DNA from: Aedes albopictus
Lineage: Eukaryota > Arthropoda > Insecta > Diptera > Culicidae
Direction: 5' to 3'
NCBI RefSeq assembly: GCF_035046485.1
Contig: NC_085138.1
Location: 20,899,440-20,963,439, forward strand
DNA length: 64,000 nt
This document shows, piece by piece, positions 10,204 to 21,125 of the stretch. How positions within the stretch are numbered: the first letter of the stretch is position 1; every line of letters begins with the position of its first letter. The notes below the pieces were generated by a model. The model was not told where the DNA came from, made no database searches, and saw only the letters and a program-made list of their open reading frames with translations. A program made the translations under genes and the position numbers.

Positions 10204-12684
10204 TTAATCCACCAATCCATCGTAGATCCTCAAATCCTTAATTTGCTCCAAACTACCTGCTCCACGTTTCGTCCACTCTGTGTATCGATTGTGAAAAAGC
10301 ACTCCGTCAAAATTATAGAAAGGTTCCTTTTTGAATCCCAGCATGTTACCAGCCCTGTTGAAGTGATTGTAGATCTTTATGAATAGGAACGCTATCCGGA
10401 AGGGTCGTTTGCCCAGTTTAGTTGGATACCGAACCATCTCGCAATCGTACGTTTGAAATGCTACGTCGTAAACCACCTGCAGAAGAATGTCCGCCTCGAA
10501 CACTTGCAGTATGTGTTTCTCCACCAGGAAGTAGAGAGTTAGTACAGGTACTCGAAAACGCTCCGGTATGGATTTAAATCGGTGATGATCCAAGGTATCG
10601 GAAGCTATCCAGCCAAAAAGTTGCAGCTTGATGTCTTCCAGGCTTGCTTGGATGTCGTCCTGTTCCGATAGCAGATCCAACAAAGGAGGCGGTACGATAT
10701 GCTGTGGGAATTCAACCGGCAGGGTTTGGAGCGAATGGCCAACATCGTGACTCATTTTGGCGACGATCGTACGCGATGAGCTATCCGGAAGCATCTGTCT
10801 GTGGTAAAGGATGATACCCGCCTGGCGCATAACTATCGGAATCACCAAATGTGGGTACTGCTCTCCGAACTCTCCGGTTCGCATGTCTAGGAAAAATGTT
10901 GTTACATTGAAGGGTCGATTGATCCAAACTTGGTACAGGAACGTGTTCTCCAATTTGACCAGTATGTCGACTACGGGATCACTGGACACGTTGATATCTG
11001 GAGTTTGGTATTCCTACGGATGGATGAGATCCAATATAACAATATGGCTACGGGCAGTGGTTCAGCTATCAAAAATTCTGGAAAATATACATTTTTAGTG
11101 GCGCTGAGCTTGAGTAAGACGTTAAGACTATTATAGTTCATAGTTTCTACCACTGTATCGCCGGATAATCTGTATTCACTTGCCCGCTCGTACACCGACC
11201 AACAAACAATCTCAATTCGAATTAGCTCTAGAGGCGTTTCAGAACTTTCATAAAACCCTCATGTTTTTTTTTTGGTTTTATGATGGCTCTGAAGACATCC
11301 TCGAGACTATTTAACATTGTTTGAGCGTAAATAACTACCGCACTGTGTCTGCACATGTTGAAGCGAGGGGTGAGAGTATAGTTGGCTATGCTACATGTTC
11401 GATTTCAACAGCGGATTGCCGAAATATTTACGTAAGGCGATAAATAAATACATGTAAAGATTTTAAAAAAAGAAGTTCGATGCGAGCCCATACAGCCGAA
11501 GCGCCAACCACGCGGATATTTTGCAAGACCATCCTGAGGGTGACGGGTTCGAAATCCGGTCGATCCAGGAACTTTCGAGAAGGAAATTTCCTTGATTTCC
11601 TTCGGCATAGAGTATCTTCTTGCCTGACAAACGATGATAAAATGGTCATTGGAAGATGAAACTCTCAGATAATAACTGTGGAATTGATCATACGTATAGC
11701 ACTAAGCTGAGTAGCAGGCTACGCCCAGAAAAACTTCAAAACGTGAGGCTCAAAATGCATATTTTCTTTGAATTTGCATACTGCTAAACTACTCACCGTT
11801 TCATAGAAATCCAAACTAGCCTTGAAACGTTCCTTCAGGTCATTGTTGACGGCCGCTCTTCCAAAGACCCGTGTGAGCAATTCACTTAGAACCGCCTCCT
11901 GATGCAGCGTGTCCGGCAGTGGTTGCTGCCGTACAAAGTCGGCCAGTCTTGGAAACTTCTCCTTGGGATGTCCAAGTTTGGAATGGAAGTGTCGAACCTC
12001 TTCATACTTGATCATGTCATTTCCGCCTAAAGTGGCCAACAAACGCATCTGCTTGAAACTCAAACCCAAATTTCGGACCAGTGCCACGCGGTTGTACTCC
12101 ATGGTGTCGAGCGTCTCGAAGTTTATGTCCTTGGCCGACCAGTACCGCCAAAAGCCCTTGAAGATCATGAAGTCGGTGTCGTTGGAGATGATGGCAATAG
12201 CTCCGACCTGATTCGCATAGGCCGCCAACTCCTGGTCGCACTCCTTCAGAACGGATACCTTCAATTCGCCGTACTCCGAGGCTATTTGCTTGAGCGGGTA
12301 CATCGTATTGTTGGGAATGGAACGCTGCATCCGATTGGCCATCCAGTACAAGTCTGAACCGCGATCAACGGCGTCGATCACCTCTAGCATTTTGTGATAT
12401 TTCTCGTCCTGCCGCTGCACCCACGTATCGTATTTGGTTTCCTGCACAGGCCCATCGTAGAAGAACACCAGTCGCGCGCCTAGATTGGCGAGCTTTGCAA
12501 AGAAACTATCCAACTGGTGTGCCACCTGATTGAACCGTCCGCCACAGAGCAATCCCGGGAGGTCGGCCATACTCACCGGGTGGTACAGGGACATGAGATC
12601 GATGACGATAACGGGAGGAGTAGGGTTCGGCCCACGTGCACGGGCATTGTACTTTCTATGTGAAATAGGATAGCGTGGTAACAT
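10204..12684 (-). CDS. PIN-like / XPG-I domain protein (FEN1-Asteroid superfamily), two exons
   Basis: Exon 1 is 12684-11797 and exon 2 is 11013-10204. The donor GTGAGT and an acceptor ending CGTAG join in phase 0 to give about 565 residues, ending at a TAA at 10204. Candidate acidic metal-site residues are Asp29 (VIVIDL), Asp77 (FYDGP), Glu148/Asp150 (KECDQE) and Asp169/Asp171 (SNDTDF). They follow the order seen in FEN1/XPG-type PIN nucleases, and LLATLGGNDMIK resembles the H2TH region. The C-terminal half resembles no domain I recognise. Relatives include Asteroid and FAM120-type proteins, some of them nucleases and others RNA-binding. Nuclease activity here is inference. The start is uncertain because homologues usually begin MGxxGL, so an upstream exon ending near 12660 is possible. 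Confidence 0.7.
11490..11740 (+). mobile_element. Feilai-like tRNA-derived SINE in the PIN-gene intron
   Basis: A B-box-like GGTTCGAAATCC lies at about 11548. It is followed by a tail containing TCTTGCCTGACA, AATGGTCATTGG, AACTGTGGAA and CACTAAGCTGAG.AGCAGGC, which matches my recollection of the Aedes Feilai SINE. It is inserted in the 11014-11796 intron, on the strand opposite to the gene. Confidence 0.65.
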
Positions 12685-12689
12685 TTTTC

Positions 12690-13150
12690 ATTTGGATATA
12701 TGTACTTATGCTGAAGATACTTGACATGGTCGCGTTAAGCCAGATTTGAATAAGTGTTAAGCGTTAATTAGCACTTCTGAAACCGGAGGTCTGAATAAGG
12801 CTATGGATCGTCAATCTGGAGACGGCATGTATCATTGTGCTTGCCTAACAATATACAAGTTCATGCATTGGCAGGCAACTGTGGAAGTACTCGAAGAACA
12901 CTAAGTAGCAAACGGCAAAAAAGAAGGGGATGTCTTGTGAACATCTTTTTCGAAGACTAGAACTTTCTATCTGATCGAGATCGCGAGACAGAGCAAGTCA
13001 AAATGTTCATTTTATCCGTGCACTAGCGTCACTTAGCGGCCGAATAGCGAACCAAATTGCTTGCCTTTATGATGCCAATGCCCTTCTGAACAACTGTGCT
13101 GATGACTGCCCCTGTTGACGCCGTGATAGACTGGCCGCAAAGTATCTAAA
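12690..13150. other. Spacer with a SINE-tail remnant
   Basis: Upstream of the PIN-domain gene. A fragment at about 12865-12910 (GGCAACTGTGGAAGTACTCG...AACACTAAG) resembles the tail of the SINE at 11490-11740. Nothing else is recognised. The promoter of the minus-strand gene should lie here. Confidence 0.4.
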
Positions 13151-13152
13151 TA

Positions 13153-13562
13153 CCAAGGTAAGAGATTCCCGCTAATATTCACGGATTAGTGAGAAAAGGA
13201 AAAAAGCAAAAAATAGTTATGAAGTTTGCGCTGATTTGTATGGGCACATCACTATTTAGCAAACTTTCTTAAGAAATTAAGCACTCCCATCTTAGAAGCT
13301 ATTGTTTAATTGCATCTGACTGGATTAAATGTGACCTCCATGCAATAAAACAGAAAATATCGCCATTTGAAAATCGGTAACAATTTTTTTTTAATTGATT
13401 CTAAACATATTTTTTCAGCATTTAGAAACATCCAAACTAACAAAACTTCTCAAACTTTGCTGAAATAATGAAATTTTAGTGTAAAAACACCAACTTTTCA
13501 TAACTAACGCAGATGTGTTGGTGAGTCTCATTTTTGACATTTACGGGAATCTCTTACCTTGG
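13153..13562. mobile_element. TA-flanked MITE with CCAAGGTAAGAGATTCCCG ends
   Basis: The 19-bp inverted ends are identical. TA lies at 13151-13152 and 13563-13564. The 410-bp body is non-coding. Confidence 0.8.
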
Positions 13563-13650
13563 TACATATTTATATACTTTGGACTGGCCGTACTCATGGC
13601 CCGATAAAAGTTCATAAAAAGGCAACAGATCACATTTCATTCGATCAAAC

Positions 13651-13865
13651 TTATGTTTCTAGTTCAAAACCGAATTAGCGACATTTTTTCTTTTACTTCC
13701 GCTGCTTTTGCCTTGCGTTAAACACTATGTCGGAAGTGGGGCGCTGTATAGAGTACCAGGTGTACAATACAGCGCCCCACTTCCGACATTGTATTTAACG
13801 TAAGGCAAATGCAGCGGAAGTAAAAGAAAAAATGTCGCTAATTCGGTTATGAACTGGAAACATAA
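13651..13865. mobile_element. Long hairpin (palindromic) element
   Basis: Two ~100-bp arms are inverted copies with only a few mismatches. They run from TTATGTTTCTAGTTC at 13651 to GAACTGGAAACATAA at 13865, with a ~16-bp loop around 13758. GGAAGTGGGGCGCTGTAT flanks the loop on both sides. It is non-coding and would fold into a nearly complete stem as RNA or single-stranded DNA. Confidence 0.75.
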
Positions 13866-14500
13866 TATATAAATACACTATTTACAGGGCTTGGTCTGTT
13901 GGTCGCTACGTACACTGAAAGAAAAAGTATAGTACTGTGAACCACGGCAGTGTTCTTAATTTTACCATGCCCAAATTTCGTTAACATAACCAAACATATA
14001 TTAACACCTACCATGAATCAATGAAAATTACCATGTACATTACATTTAGTAACATGCTGAGTATCATAATAAACATATTCAGCATAACTATTCAGTTTTT
14101 ACTATTCGTCGAGCAAACATGGTAAAGCTAACTCTAAAAGTGTTTGCCCGAAATTTAAACAGTTTAAAGCTCACAACGCGTCATAGTTATGGTCAATATT
14201 TAGATGTTATTAAGTTGGAGATCAGTTCTCTCAGAAGAAATACCGTTGCCATATTGCTTTGGTAGTTTATTTGCAAATAACCGGTTTAATTATTCGCCAT
14301 CTACAATCTTATTAAGAAATTGCTCATTGGTAAGTAAAATTATCGGAAAGTTTATTAGAACGTGTCTGTAGTGAATTCATCATTGATTTTATCGATTATT
14401 GTTCATAAGATTTCTCAAAACTCGTAGAACCTCGTCACTGAAGATATACCGTAATAAATCCTCTAACTTCATAGGTACACACTTAACTTTTTTTACCGGG
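13866..14500. other. Unassigned AT-rich stretch before the first N gap
   Basis: There is no recognisable gene. AAAGTATAGTACTGTGAACC near 13926 is similar to AAAGCATAGTGTTGTGAACC near 15483 on the same strand, which suggests both lie in related repeats. Confidence 0.3.
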
Positions 14501-15000
14501 NNNNNNNNNNNNNNNNNNNNNNNNNNNNNNNNNNNNNNNNNNNNNNNNNNNNNNNNNNNNNNNNNNNNNNNNNNNNNNNNNNNNNNNNNNNNNNNNNNNN
14601 NNNNNNNNNNNNNNNNNNNNNNNNNNNNNNNNNNNNNNNNNNNNNNNNNNNNNNNNNNNNNNNNNNNNNNNNNNNNNNNNNNNNNNNNNNNNNNNNNNNN
14701 NNNNNNNNNNNNNNNNNNNNNNNNNNNNNNNNNNNNNNNNNNNNNNNNNNNNNNNNNNNNNNNNNNNNNNNNNNNNNNNNNNNNNNNNNNNNNNNNNNNN
14801 NNNNNNNNNNNNNNNNNNNNNNNNNNNNNNNNNNNNNNNNNNNNNNNNNNNNNNNNNNNNNNNNNNNNNNNNNNNNNNNNNNNNNNNNNNNNNNNNNNNN
14901 NNNNNNNNNNNNNNNNNNNNNNNNNNNNNNNNNNNNNNNNNNNNNNNNNNNNNNNNNNNNNNNNNNNNNNNNNNNNNNNNNNNNNNNNNNNNNNNNNNNN
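14501..15000. other. Assembly gap (500 N)
   Basis: Exactly 500 N. Open frames crossing it are artefacts. Confidence 0.99.
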
Positions 15001-15385
15001 ACCTGCGGTAGTGTAGCTCATCTCGTCTGCCGCGGTGTTGTAGAGGAGCACCCTGTTTCGGCATAGACTCTCCGGAACTCCTAGGTGACAACCGCGCAGT
15101 AACGACTTCCTCTCCGCTTCTTTTGAAGCGCTATCTCAGTCACTTTGGTAACTGATCTGATAGCGTGCACCCGATCGGAAGCCAAACTAGTTATACGAGA
15201 GCCCAGAGTCATCTACTCTCTTGGTATAGACCGTCAACGTCAACAGAATAATCCACTTCAACAGCTTCCCGGTAGTTTCGAGTAAGTAGACATATTGGTT
15301 TGTAAGCCGACGGGTCAGCAGGTTGGTAGTAGAACAAATCTTTGTCTTTTCTAACCTCCCAACTAACAATCACTCATTTTACAAG
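15001..15385 (-). pseudogene. R1-clade non-LTR reverse transcriptase fragment
   Basis: On the minus strand, several frames together give YKPICLLETTGKLLKWIIL (15369-15187 frame), then a GLSYNQFGF-like stretch, then KKRRGSRYC. This is the order seen in R1-clade reverse transcriptases, at the start of the palm. Frameshifts and stops break it, and its 3' part runs into the N gap. The preceding part of the same domain is at 16250-16550, so the copy is split by an insertion. Confidence 0.65.
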
Positions 15386-16245
15386 CACCTGTACGACGAA
15401 TTGATTCAGCATGATGCTGAATAACACTTGGATAATTTTCAGGCACAACCTTTGTTCGGGTTTTGTTCACACAAATTTGGAGAAAAGCATAGTGTTGTGA
15501 ACCAACTGAACTGTTTGCTGTTAAATCGTTTTACAACTATATAGTAAAGCTGTTATTCAGCTTTAGCAAAAATGATTAAAAATTAAAAAAATGCAAAAAA
15601 TTTCAATTTCTACGAGTATTTATGATTGGAACTTAATGCTGTGAACAAATGTTGTGGAATAATAACTACATATAAATTTACCTAAATCCAGATTCGAACT
15701 CGAGCCTCGTCGATTGCCAGCCGCATGCCTTCCTATCTGCGCCATCCTAGAGATGATGAATTGAAGCGCTCAAATCAAAACATAAACTTCCCGTGGTTTA
15801 ATAATGATCAGACTTCGACTCCTATTCAGCAGTGGTGAATTAGCACAACATTATGGTTAACGACTGAACAACAGATTAATTCAGCTGTTGTTCAGTAAAA
15901 AAAACACGTGTTTTTAATCATATACTCTGAGTCGAAGTATGATAAAGCGAAAGCGCTTATTTGACTTGTGAAAAACACATTATACAGATACATGTCCTAA
16001 TTTTTATATTAATTTTTATATGAAGCAGAAAAAAGTCTTGTTAAACTATGTTGTAAAGGAAATACTGCGAGTCGAATAAAAATCTTATTAAACGCTTGAA
16101 AAGTGTTTTAAATTATCATTGTTAATACCAATACGAAAAGTTGAACATTGGCTACTTTTTCAATTGAAATAGCATTTGTACAGTAATGTGTACAGCATAA
16201 TTTTAGTTCAGCAATAATTACTATTATAAAGCAACAATCCAGCAT
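15386..16245. mobile_element. Insertion splitting the R1 fragment, with a tRNA-like box A/B pair
   Basis: This AT-rich stretch separates the two halves of the R1 reverse-transcriptase fragment. It contains CTGAACAACAG and CTGTTGTTCAG inverted motifs near 15865-15897, and CAGCATGATGCTG near 15406. On the minus strand at 15750-15690, TGGCGCAGATAGG and GAGTTCGAATC resemble polymerase III A and B boxes. Element type and exact ends are uncertain. Confidence 0.45.
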
Positions 16246-16249
16246 GCAT

Positions 16250-16550
16250 GCTTGTTTGCGGCGGGCGATTGTTAGTTGGGCTGTTCCAAAATTCGCCTCT
16301 GTACAAGCACTACTGCATACCCATTCTGAAAATTTCAAGACGAGCCGGGACGATCACCTTATGGCTACAGTCAGTTGATCGGAATAATATTGAAGTTGGT
16401 GCCTTGTTCACCTTGAGCGACTTCACTATTGTGCTGAAGTCCTCGCTTGTCATCGGGGCAACCTGGCTTTGGTCGTAGGGGACGGTTGCCAGAGGGCATG
16501 TAGTATCCGCACGACTCCAGACAAGATTCAAATTGGACCGAACCATTCAA
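16250..16550 (-). pseudogene. R1-clade reverse transcriptase fragment (upstream piece)
   Basis: The minus-strand frame 16546-16310 contains TSEDFSTIVKSLKVNKAP followed, after damage, by a FRMGMQ stretch. This resembles the conserved segment just upstream of the reverse-transcriptase palm in R1/Jockey-type elements (NKAPGPDG region). It is the 5' neighbour of the piece at 15001-15385. Confidence 0.5.
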
Positions 16551-16744
16551 ACTCCAGTTTGTTTCACAGCGCATAGAAAACTTCCTTCCGCTACAAAATT
16601 CGTTAACAAACGCTATGCTAGCTTCGTATCTTCGACCTTCGTTTGACATGGAAACCACAGAGACTGTGTGGAAACTGTCTCTTGAACTAAAAATTTACCG
16701 CTTGTACAGATTGTCGCGCTAGCTTAGCTTTATCCATCACTCAG

Positions 16745-17071
16745 TTTCCGTTTCCAGTGAGAATAAGACTTATCCCGTGGTTCTCTTTTCCCTGGTCCGG
16801 CTTGGGTGCCTGGCTACTCGCACTACTGGCTGTCGCCTTCACCTTGGTCAGGCTACCGTCTTCTGCTGGTGTCGGTATCAGAAGGCTGGCTCCAGAGGCA
16901 CGTTATCCTCCATTTGGGACATTTGTGCCATCGCCAAAATAATAGCCTGTTTCATCATCTACCTGAGGGAAAAAGAAGGAAATAAGGAAAAGGATGGGGA
17001 TAAGGACAGGTAGGGAAATAGGAAAAGTACCCTGGAAGAGGAATCTAACGCATAAGCGTACCACAATGGGT
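16745..17071 (-). other. 3' tail of the LOA-like element
   Basis: Downstream of the RNase H stop on the minus strand, with no domain recognised. The tail is interpreted as 3' UTR and decayed C-terminus. Confidence 0.4.
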
Positions 17072-17710
17072 TCAAACAGCGCCCTGAAAAGAATAATACG
17101 AAGTTCCATAATCGGATTCACAGCTATCACATGCAGATGAATCAGCTTGCTGAATATTCGCCATGTGATAGCTGAGTCGGCAGTGGCCAGTCAATGCTTT
17201 GACCAGAATGCTGCAATTCTGCTTTGACAGATTTGTAAGATACTTCGCCACCCTTGGAGATGGCTCAGTACAATACAATTTGGTTTGACGACATGACTCC
17301 AAACTATTCCAGTATTGTCTGTGTTGAGTAGCAGCCCAGGTGTGAATCTGAAGCTTTACCCAACACTTCGATATCGGAATAGCTGGCTCAGGGCCAATGA
17401 AGTCATGTGATGCTCCAGAGCGAGCTAACTCATCAGCCAATTCATTTCCAGCGATGGAAGAATGGCCAGATACCCATACAAGGTGAACAGCGTTTGCTGA
17501 ATTCAGCTCCTCGATTTGAGTTCGACAAGCGATAACTATCTTCGACCTGGAGTTAGCCGAAGCAAGTGCTTTTATAGCAGCCTGGCTATCTGAACAGAAG
17601 TATATTACTTTGCCCATTACGTGCTGCTGAAGTGCTGATTGCACTCCGCACATAAGAGCAAAGATTTCGGCCTGAAAAACGGTGCAGTGTCTACCAAGTG
17701 AGTAAGACTG
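17072..17710 (-). pseudogene. RNase H domain of the LOA-like element (3' part)
   Basis: This open frame continues the RNase H that begins across the insertion at about 20690-20604 (YTDGSLLEGRAGAG). Catalytic acidic positions are visible as TDGS, the Glu of QAEIFAL, the Asp of CSDSQAA and the Asp of GNELADE, with the WVSGH histidine. The insertion at 17711-20598 interrupts it after TYR-GLN, and the flanking 5-bp duplication re-creates the reading frame on the other side. The C-terminal Cys cluster (ACDSC) decays quickly. Confidence 0.8.
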
Positions 17711-17789
17711 CACAGTGGATTTTTTTCTAAGAAAATGTCGTAAAATTGAATATCTCTGGACGCCGCTGGAATATCGTCGATCTTTTTTC

Positions 17790-18960
17790 GTTAAAATGAA
17801 GATTTTTTCATGGGCAATATGATGGTTGGGTATTCGTTCACAGCACGCGATTATTTCTTGCAGTTTTGGTCAAATAAAGGTGATTTTACCCTATTTTTAG
17901 TGCAATGTAGATATTCATACGTCTATAACTTGGGATTCCGTTGAGATAAATTAAATCTTTTTTTGTTAAAATGAAAGCATTTTCAGGGGCAGTCTGATGG
18001 TAGGATATTGATTTACAGCCCACTGTTATTTCTTGCAGTTTTGGTCAAATAAAGGTAGTTTTACCCTATTTTTAGTGGAAAGTAGATATTCATACGTCTA
18101 TAACTCTGAATTCCGTTGAGATAAATTGAATCTTTTTTCGTTGAAATAAAGACACTTTCATGGGCAGTTCGTTGATAGGATATTCGTTTACAGCCCGCTA
18201 TTATTTCTTGCATTTTTGGTCAAATAAAGGTAGTTTTACCCTATTTTCAGTGGAAAGTAGATTTTCATTTGGCTATGACTCTGGATTCCGTTGAGATAAA
18301 TTCAATCTTTTTTCGTTAAAATGAAGGTATTTTCATGGGCAGTTCATTGGTAGGATATTCATTTACAGCACGCGATGATTTCTTGCAGTTTTGGTCAAAT
18401 AAATGTAGTATGACCCTATTTGTAGTGCAATGTTGATATTCATACGTCTAACACTCTGGATTCCGTTGAGATAAATTCAATGTTTTTTTTTTTTTGTTAA
18501 AATGAAGGTACTTTCATGGGCAGTTCGTTGATAGGATATTCATTCACTGCCCGCGATTATTTCTTGCAGTTTTGGCCAAATGAAGGTGATTTTACCCTAT
18601 TTTTAGTGCAATGTTGATATTCATGACGTCTATAACTCTGGATTCCGTTGAGATAAATTTAGACTTATTTTGTTAAAATGAAAGTATTTCCAGGAGCAGT
18701 TTATTTCTTGCATTTTTAGTCAAACAAAGGTAGTGTTATTCTATTTTTTGTGCAGTGTTGATATTCATACGTCTATAACTCTAGATTCCGGTGAGAAATA
18801 ATCCATCTTTTTTATTTTTTTGTTGAAATGAAGGTATTTTCACGAGAAGTTACTTGGTTGGATATTCGTTCACAGCCCGCAACTATTTCTTGCATTTTTA
18901 GTCATATAAAGGTCAATTTACCTTAATGTTAAGTGGAAAGTAAATTTTCATACGTCCATA
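17790..18960 (+). repeat. Tandem array of ~176-bp units (left half)
   Basis: About seven units recur, each containing GTTAAAATGAAGGTATTTTC, a TTTCTTGCAGTTTTGGTCAA block, an ACCCTATTTTTAGTG block and ATTCATACGTCTATAACTC. Unit starts fall near 17795, 17970, 18146, 18321, 18501, 18680 and 18828. Divergence grows toward the centre of the element. Confidence 0.85.
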
Positions 18961-19144
18961 ACTCAAGATTTTAACGAAATTGTTTATTATTGTTATCTAT
19001 TTTTTTAAGGAATAGCACGCGTTTGTACATTCTATTTTCACGAAAGTATCTTCAATTCAGTTCGGTCAATTTTATCCTAACATGGTTATATGAGTTAATA
19101 AATTTAAGTATAACAATATTGCAAAACATAGTGAAAGAACTAGT

Positions 19145-19268
19145 TTTAACCCTCGAGCGATCGCGCTGTTGTATTTTGTACAACACGTTGAAAAAATCTC
19201 GCTTTTTGTACTCAGCGTTAGCGTGGTGCTGACGCAGGTAGCCAACCGCGCGAGTTACGGAAGGTTAA
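19145..19268 (+). repeat. Central repeat block shared with 27660-27770
   Basis: The words GATCGC(G/A)CTGTTGTATTTTGTACAA and AAATCTCGCTTTTTGTACTCAG occur here and again at 27660-27770 in the same orientation. This block sits in the spacer between the two inverted arrays. Confidence 0.75.
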
Positions 19269-19319
19269 GCGAAATTACCCAATGAAAATTACCCATGCAA
19301 ATATCTTTAATTTATCTAA

Positions 19320-20530
19320 ATAATATCCAGAGTATTAGACGTATAAACATCGTATTGCACTAAAAATAGGGTAAAATTACTTTTATTTGACCAAAACTGC
19401 ATCGCGGGCTGTGAACGAATATCTTATCAACAAGCTGTCCATGAATATACCTTCATATTAACGAAAAAAAAAACATTCAATTTATCTCAACGAAATCCAG
19501 AGTTATAGACATATGAATATCTACTTTCCACTAAAAATTGGCTAAAGCTACCTTTATTTGACCAAAACTGCAATAAATAATCGCGGGCTGTGAACGAATT
19601 TCCTAACCACAAACTGTCCCTGAAAATACCTTCATTTTAACGAAAAAGATTAAATTTATTTCAACGGAATCCAGAGTTATAGACGTATGAATATCAACAT
19701 TGCACTAAAAATAGGGTCGAATCACCTTTACTTGGCCAAAACTGCAAGAAATAATCGCGGGCTGTAAACGAATATCCTATCAACGAACTGCCTATGAAAG
19801 TACCTTCATTTTTTTAATAAAAAAAAACATTGAATTTATCTCAACGGAATCCAGAGTTATAGACGTATGAATATCAACATTGCATTAAAAATAGGGTCAA
19901 ACCACCTTTATTTGATCAAAACTGCAAGAAATCATCACGGGCTGTAAACGAATATCCTACCAACAGACTGCCTCTGGAAATACCTTCAATTTAACGAAAA
20001 AAGATTAAATTTATCTCAACGGAATCCCAAGTTATAGACGTATGAATATCAACATTGCACTAAAAATAGGGTCAAATCACCTTTACTTGGCCAAAACTGC
20101 AAGAAATAATCGCGGGCTGTAAACGAATGCCCTACCAACGAACTGTCCATGAAAGTACCTTCATTTTAACGAAAAAAGATTGAATTTATCTCACTGGAAT
20201 TCAGAGCTATAGACGTACGAATATCTATTTTCCACTAAAAATAGGGTAAAACTACCTTTATTTGACCAAACTGCAAGAAATAATAGCGGGCTTTAAACGA
20301 ATATTCTATCAACGAACTGCCCATGAAAGTACCTTCATTTTAACGAAAAAAGATTGAATTTATCTCAACGGAATCCCAAGTTATAGACGTATGAATATCT
20401 ACATTGCACTAAAAATAGGGTAAAATCACCTTTATGTGACCAAAACTGCAAGAAATAATCGCGTGCTGTGAACGAATACCCTACCATCAAATTGCCCATG
20501 CAAAAATCTTCATTTTAACGAAAAAAGATC
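19320..20530 (-). repeat. Tandem array of ~176-bp units (right half, inverted)
   Basis: This is the same unit family as 17790-18960 in the opposite orientation. The marker TACCTTCATTTTAACGAAAA recurs near 19448, 19627, 19802, 19983, 20156 and 20333. It makes the whole element a long inverted repeat. Confidence 0.85.
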
Positions 20531-20611
20531 GACAATAGTCCAGCGGCGTCCAGAGATATTCATTTTTACGACATTTTCTTAGAAAAAAATCCACTGTGGA
20601 CTGATACAGCC

Positions 20612-21125
20612 TTAGCTCACGAGAATATACACCAGCACCTGCTCGACCTTCGAGAAGGGAGCCATCAGTGTAACATACGACGCCGTCTGAAATACTTCTC
20701 TCCAGATAACCAGATGTCCACTCTTCCCGGGAAGGGAATTTCGTGGAAAATGTCCGATATGGAAAATTTCAAGCAATTGTAAGATCACTTGAAGCAAGGA
20801 CAACTTTGTCCCAATTCACCAAAAGTGGAAACAACGAGGTGTGTGTTGAACTGCGGTTCACAGGAGTTTCCTCTAGTAAACCGAGTACCCATAGGCGGTA
20901 AGTGCATGAAAGTGCTTCTTGTTTGAGATGAATGTGTAGTGGGGCAACGTCAAAGAGAACTTCGAGCGCTGCCGTGGGAGTTGAAGAGAACGCTCCAGAC
21001 ATCGTCATTAAGCACATCCTTTGCAGATGGGCTAATTTTGATTGAAGCGTTCTCACTTCACCCTTTTGCCACCACACAAGACATCCATAGGCCAATATTG
21101 GACGAACAACAGTTGTGTAAATCTA
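20612..21125 (-). pseudogene. LOA-like element: region between reverse transcriptase and RNase H
   Basis: It continues the reverse-transcriptase frame in phase after a TAG at 21123-21125, giving TVVRPILAYGCLVWW, a motif typical of the thumb/connection region. A run of frameshifts between about 20800 and 20700 precedes the RNase H start. Confidence 0.7.

Larger units (their letters stand above)
17711..20598. mobile_element. 2.9-kb palindromic element with CACAGTG ends and 5-bp target duplication
   Basis: The ends are inverted copies of CACAGTGGATTTTTTTCTAA, and near-identity continues inward for more than 150 bp. The direct repeat GACTG flanks it at 17706-17710 and 20599-20603, inside the RNase H frame of the LOA-like element. 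The left half is a tandem array of ~176-bp units in plus orientation, and the right half is a similar array inverted. No ORF is seen. A 5-bp duplication with CACWRTG-type ends is characteristic of Transib transposons and the RAG recombinase family, so a non-autonomous Transib-type element is the leading interpretation (inference). Confidence 0.85.

Noticed and set aside
14389..15091. Long frames over the N gap, and likewise at 39969-40566 and 58599-59288
   Set aside because: They consist of N and have no meaning.
17711..20598. True V(D)J-type recombination signals
   Set aside because: The CACAGTG heptamer is at both ends of an inverted repeat with a target duplication, but no 12/23 spacer and nonamer pair was seen. 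A transposon end is the simpler reading.
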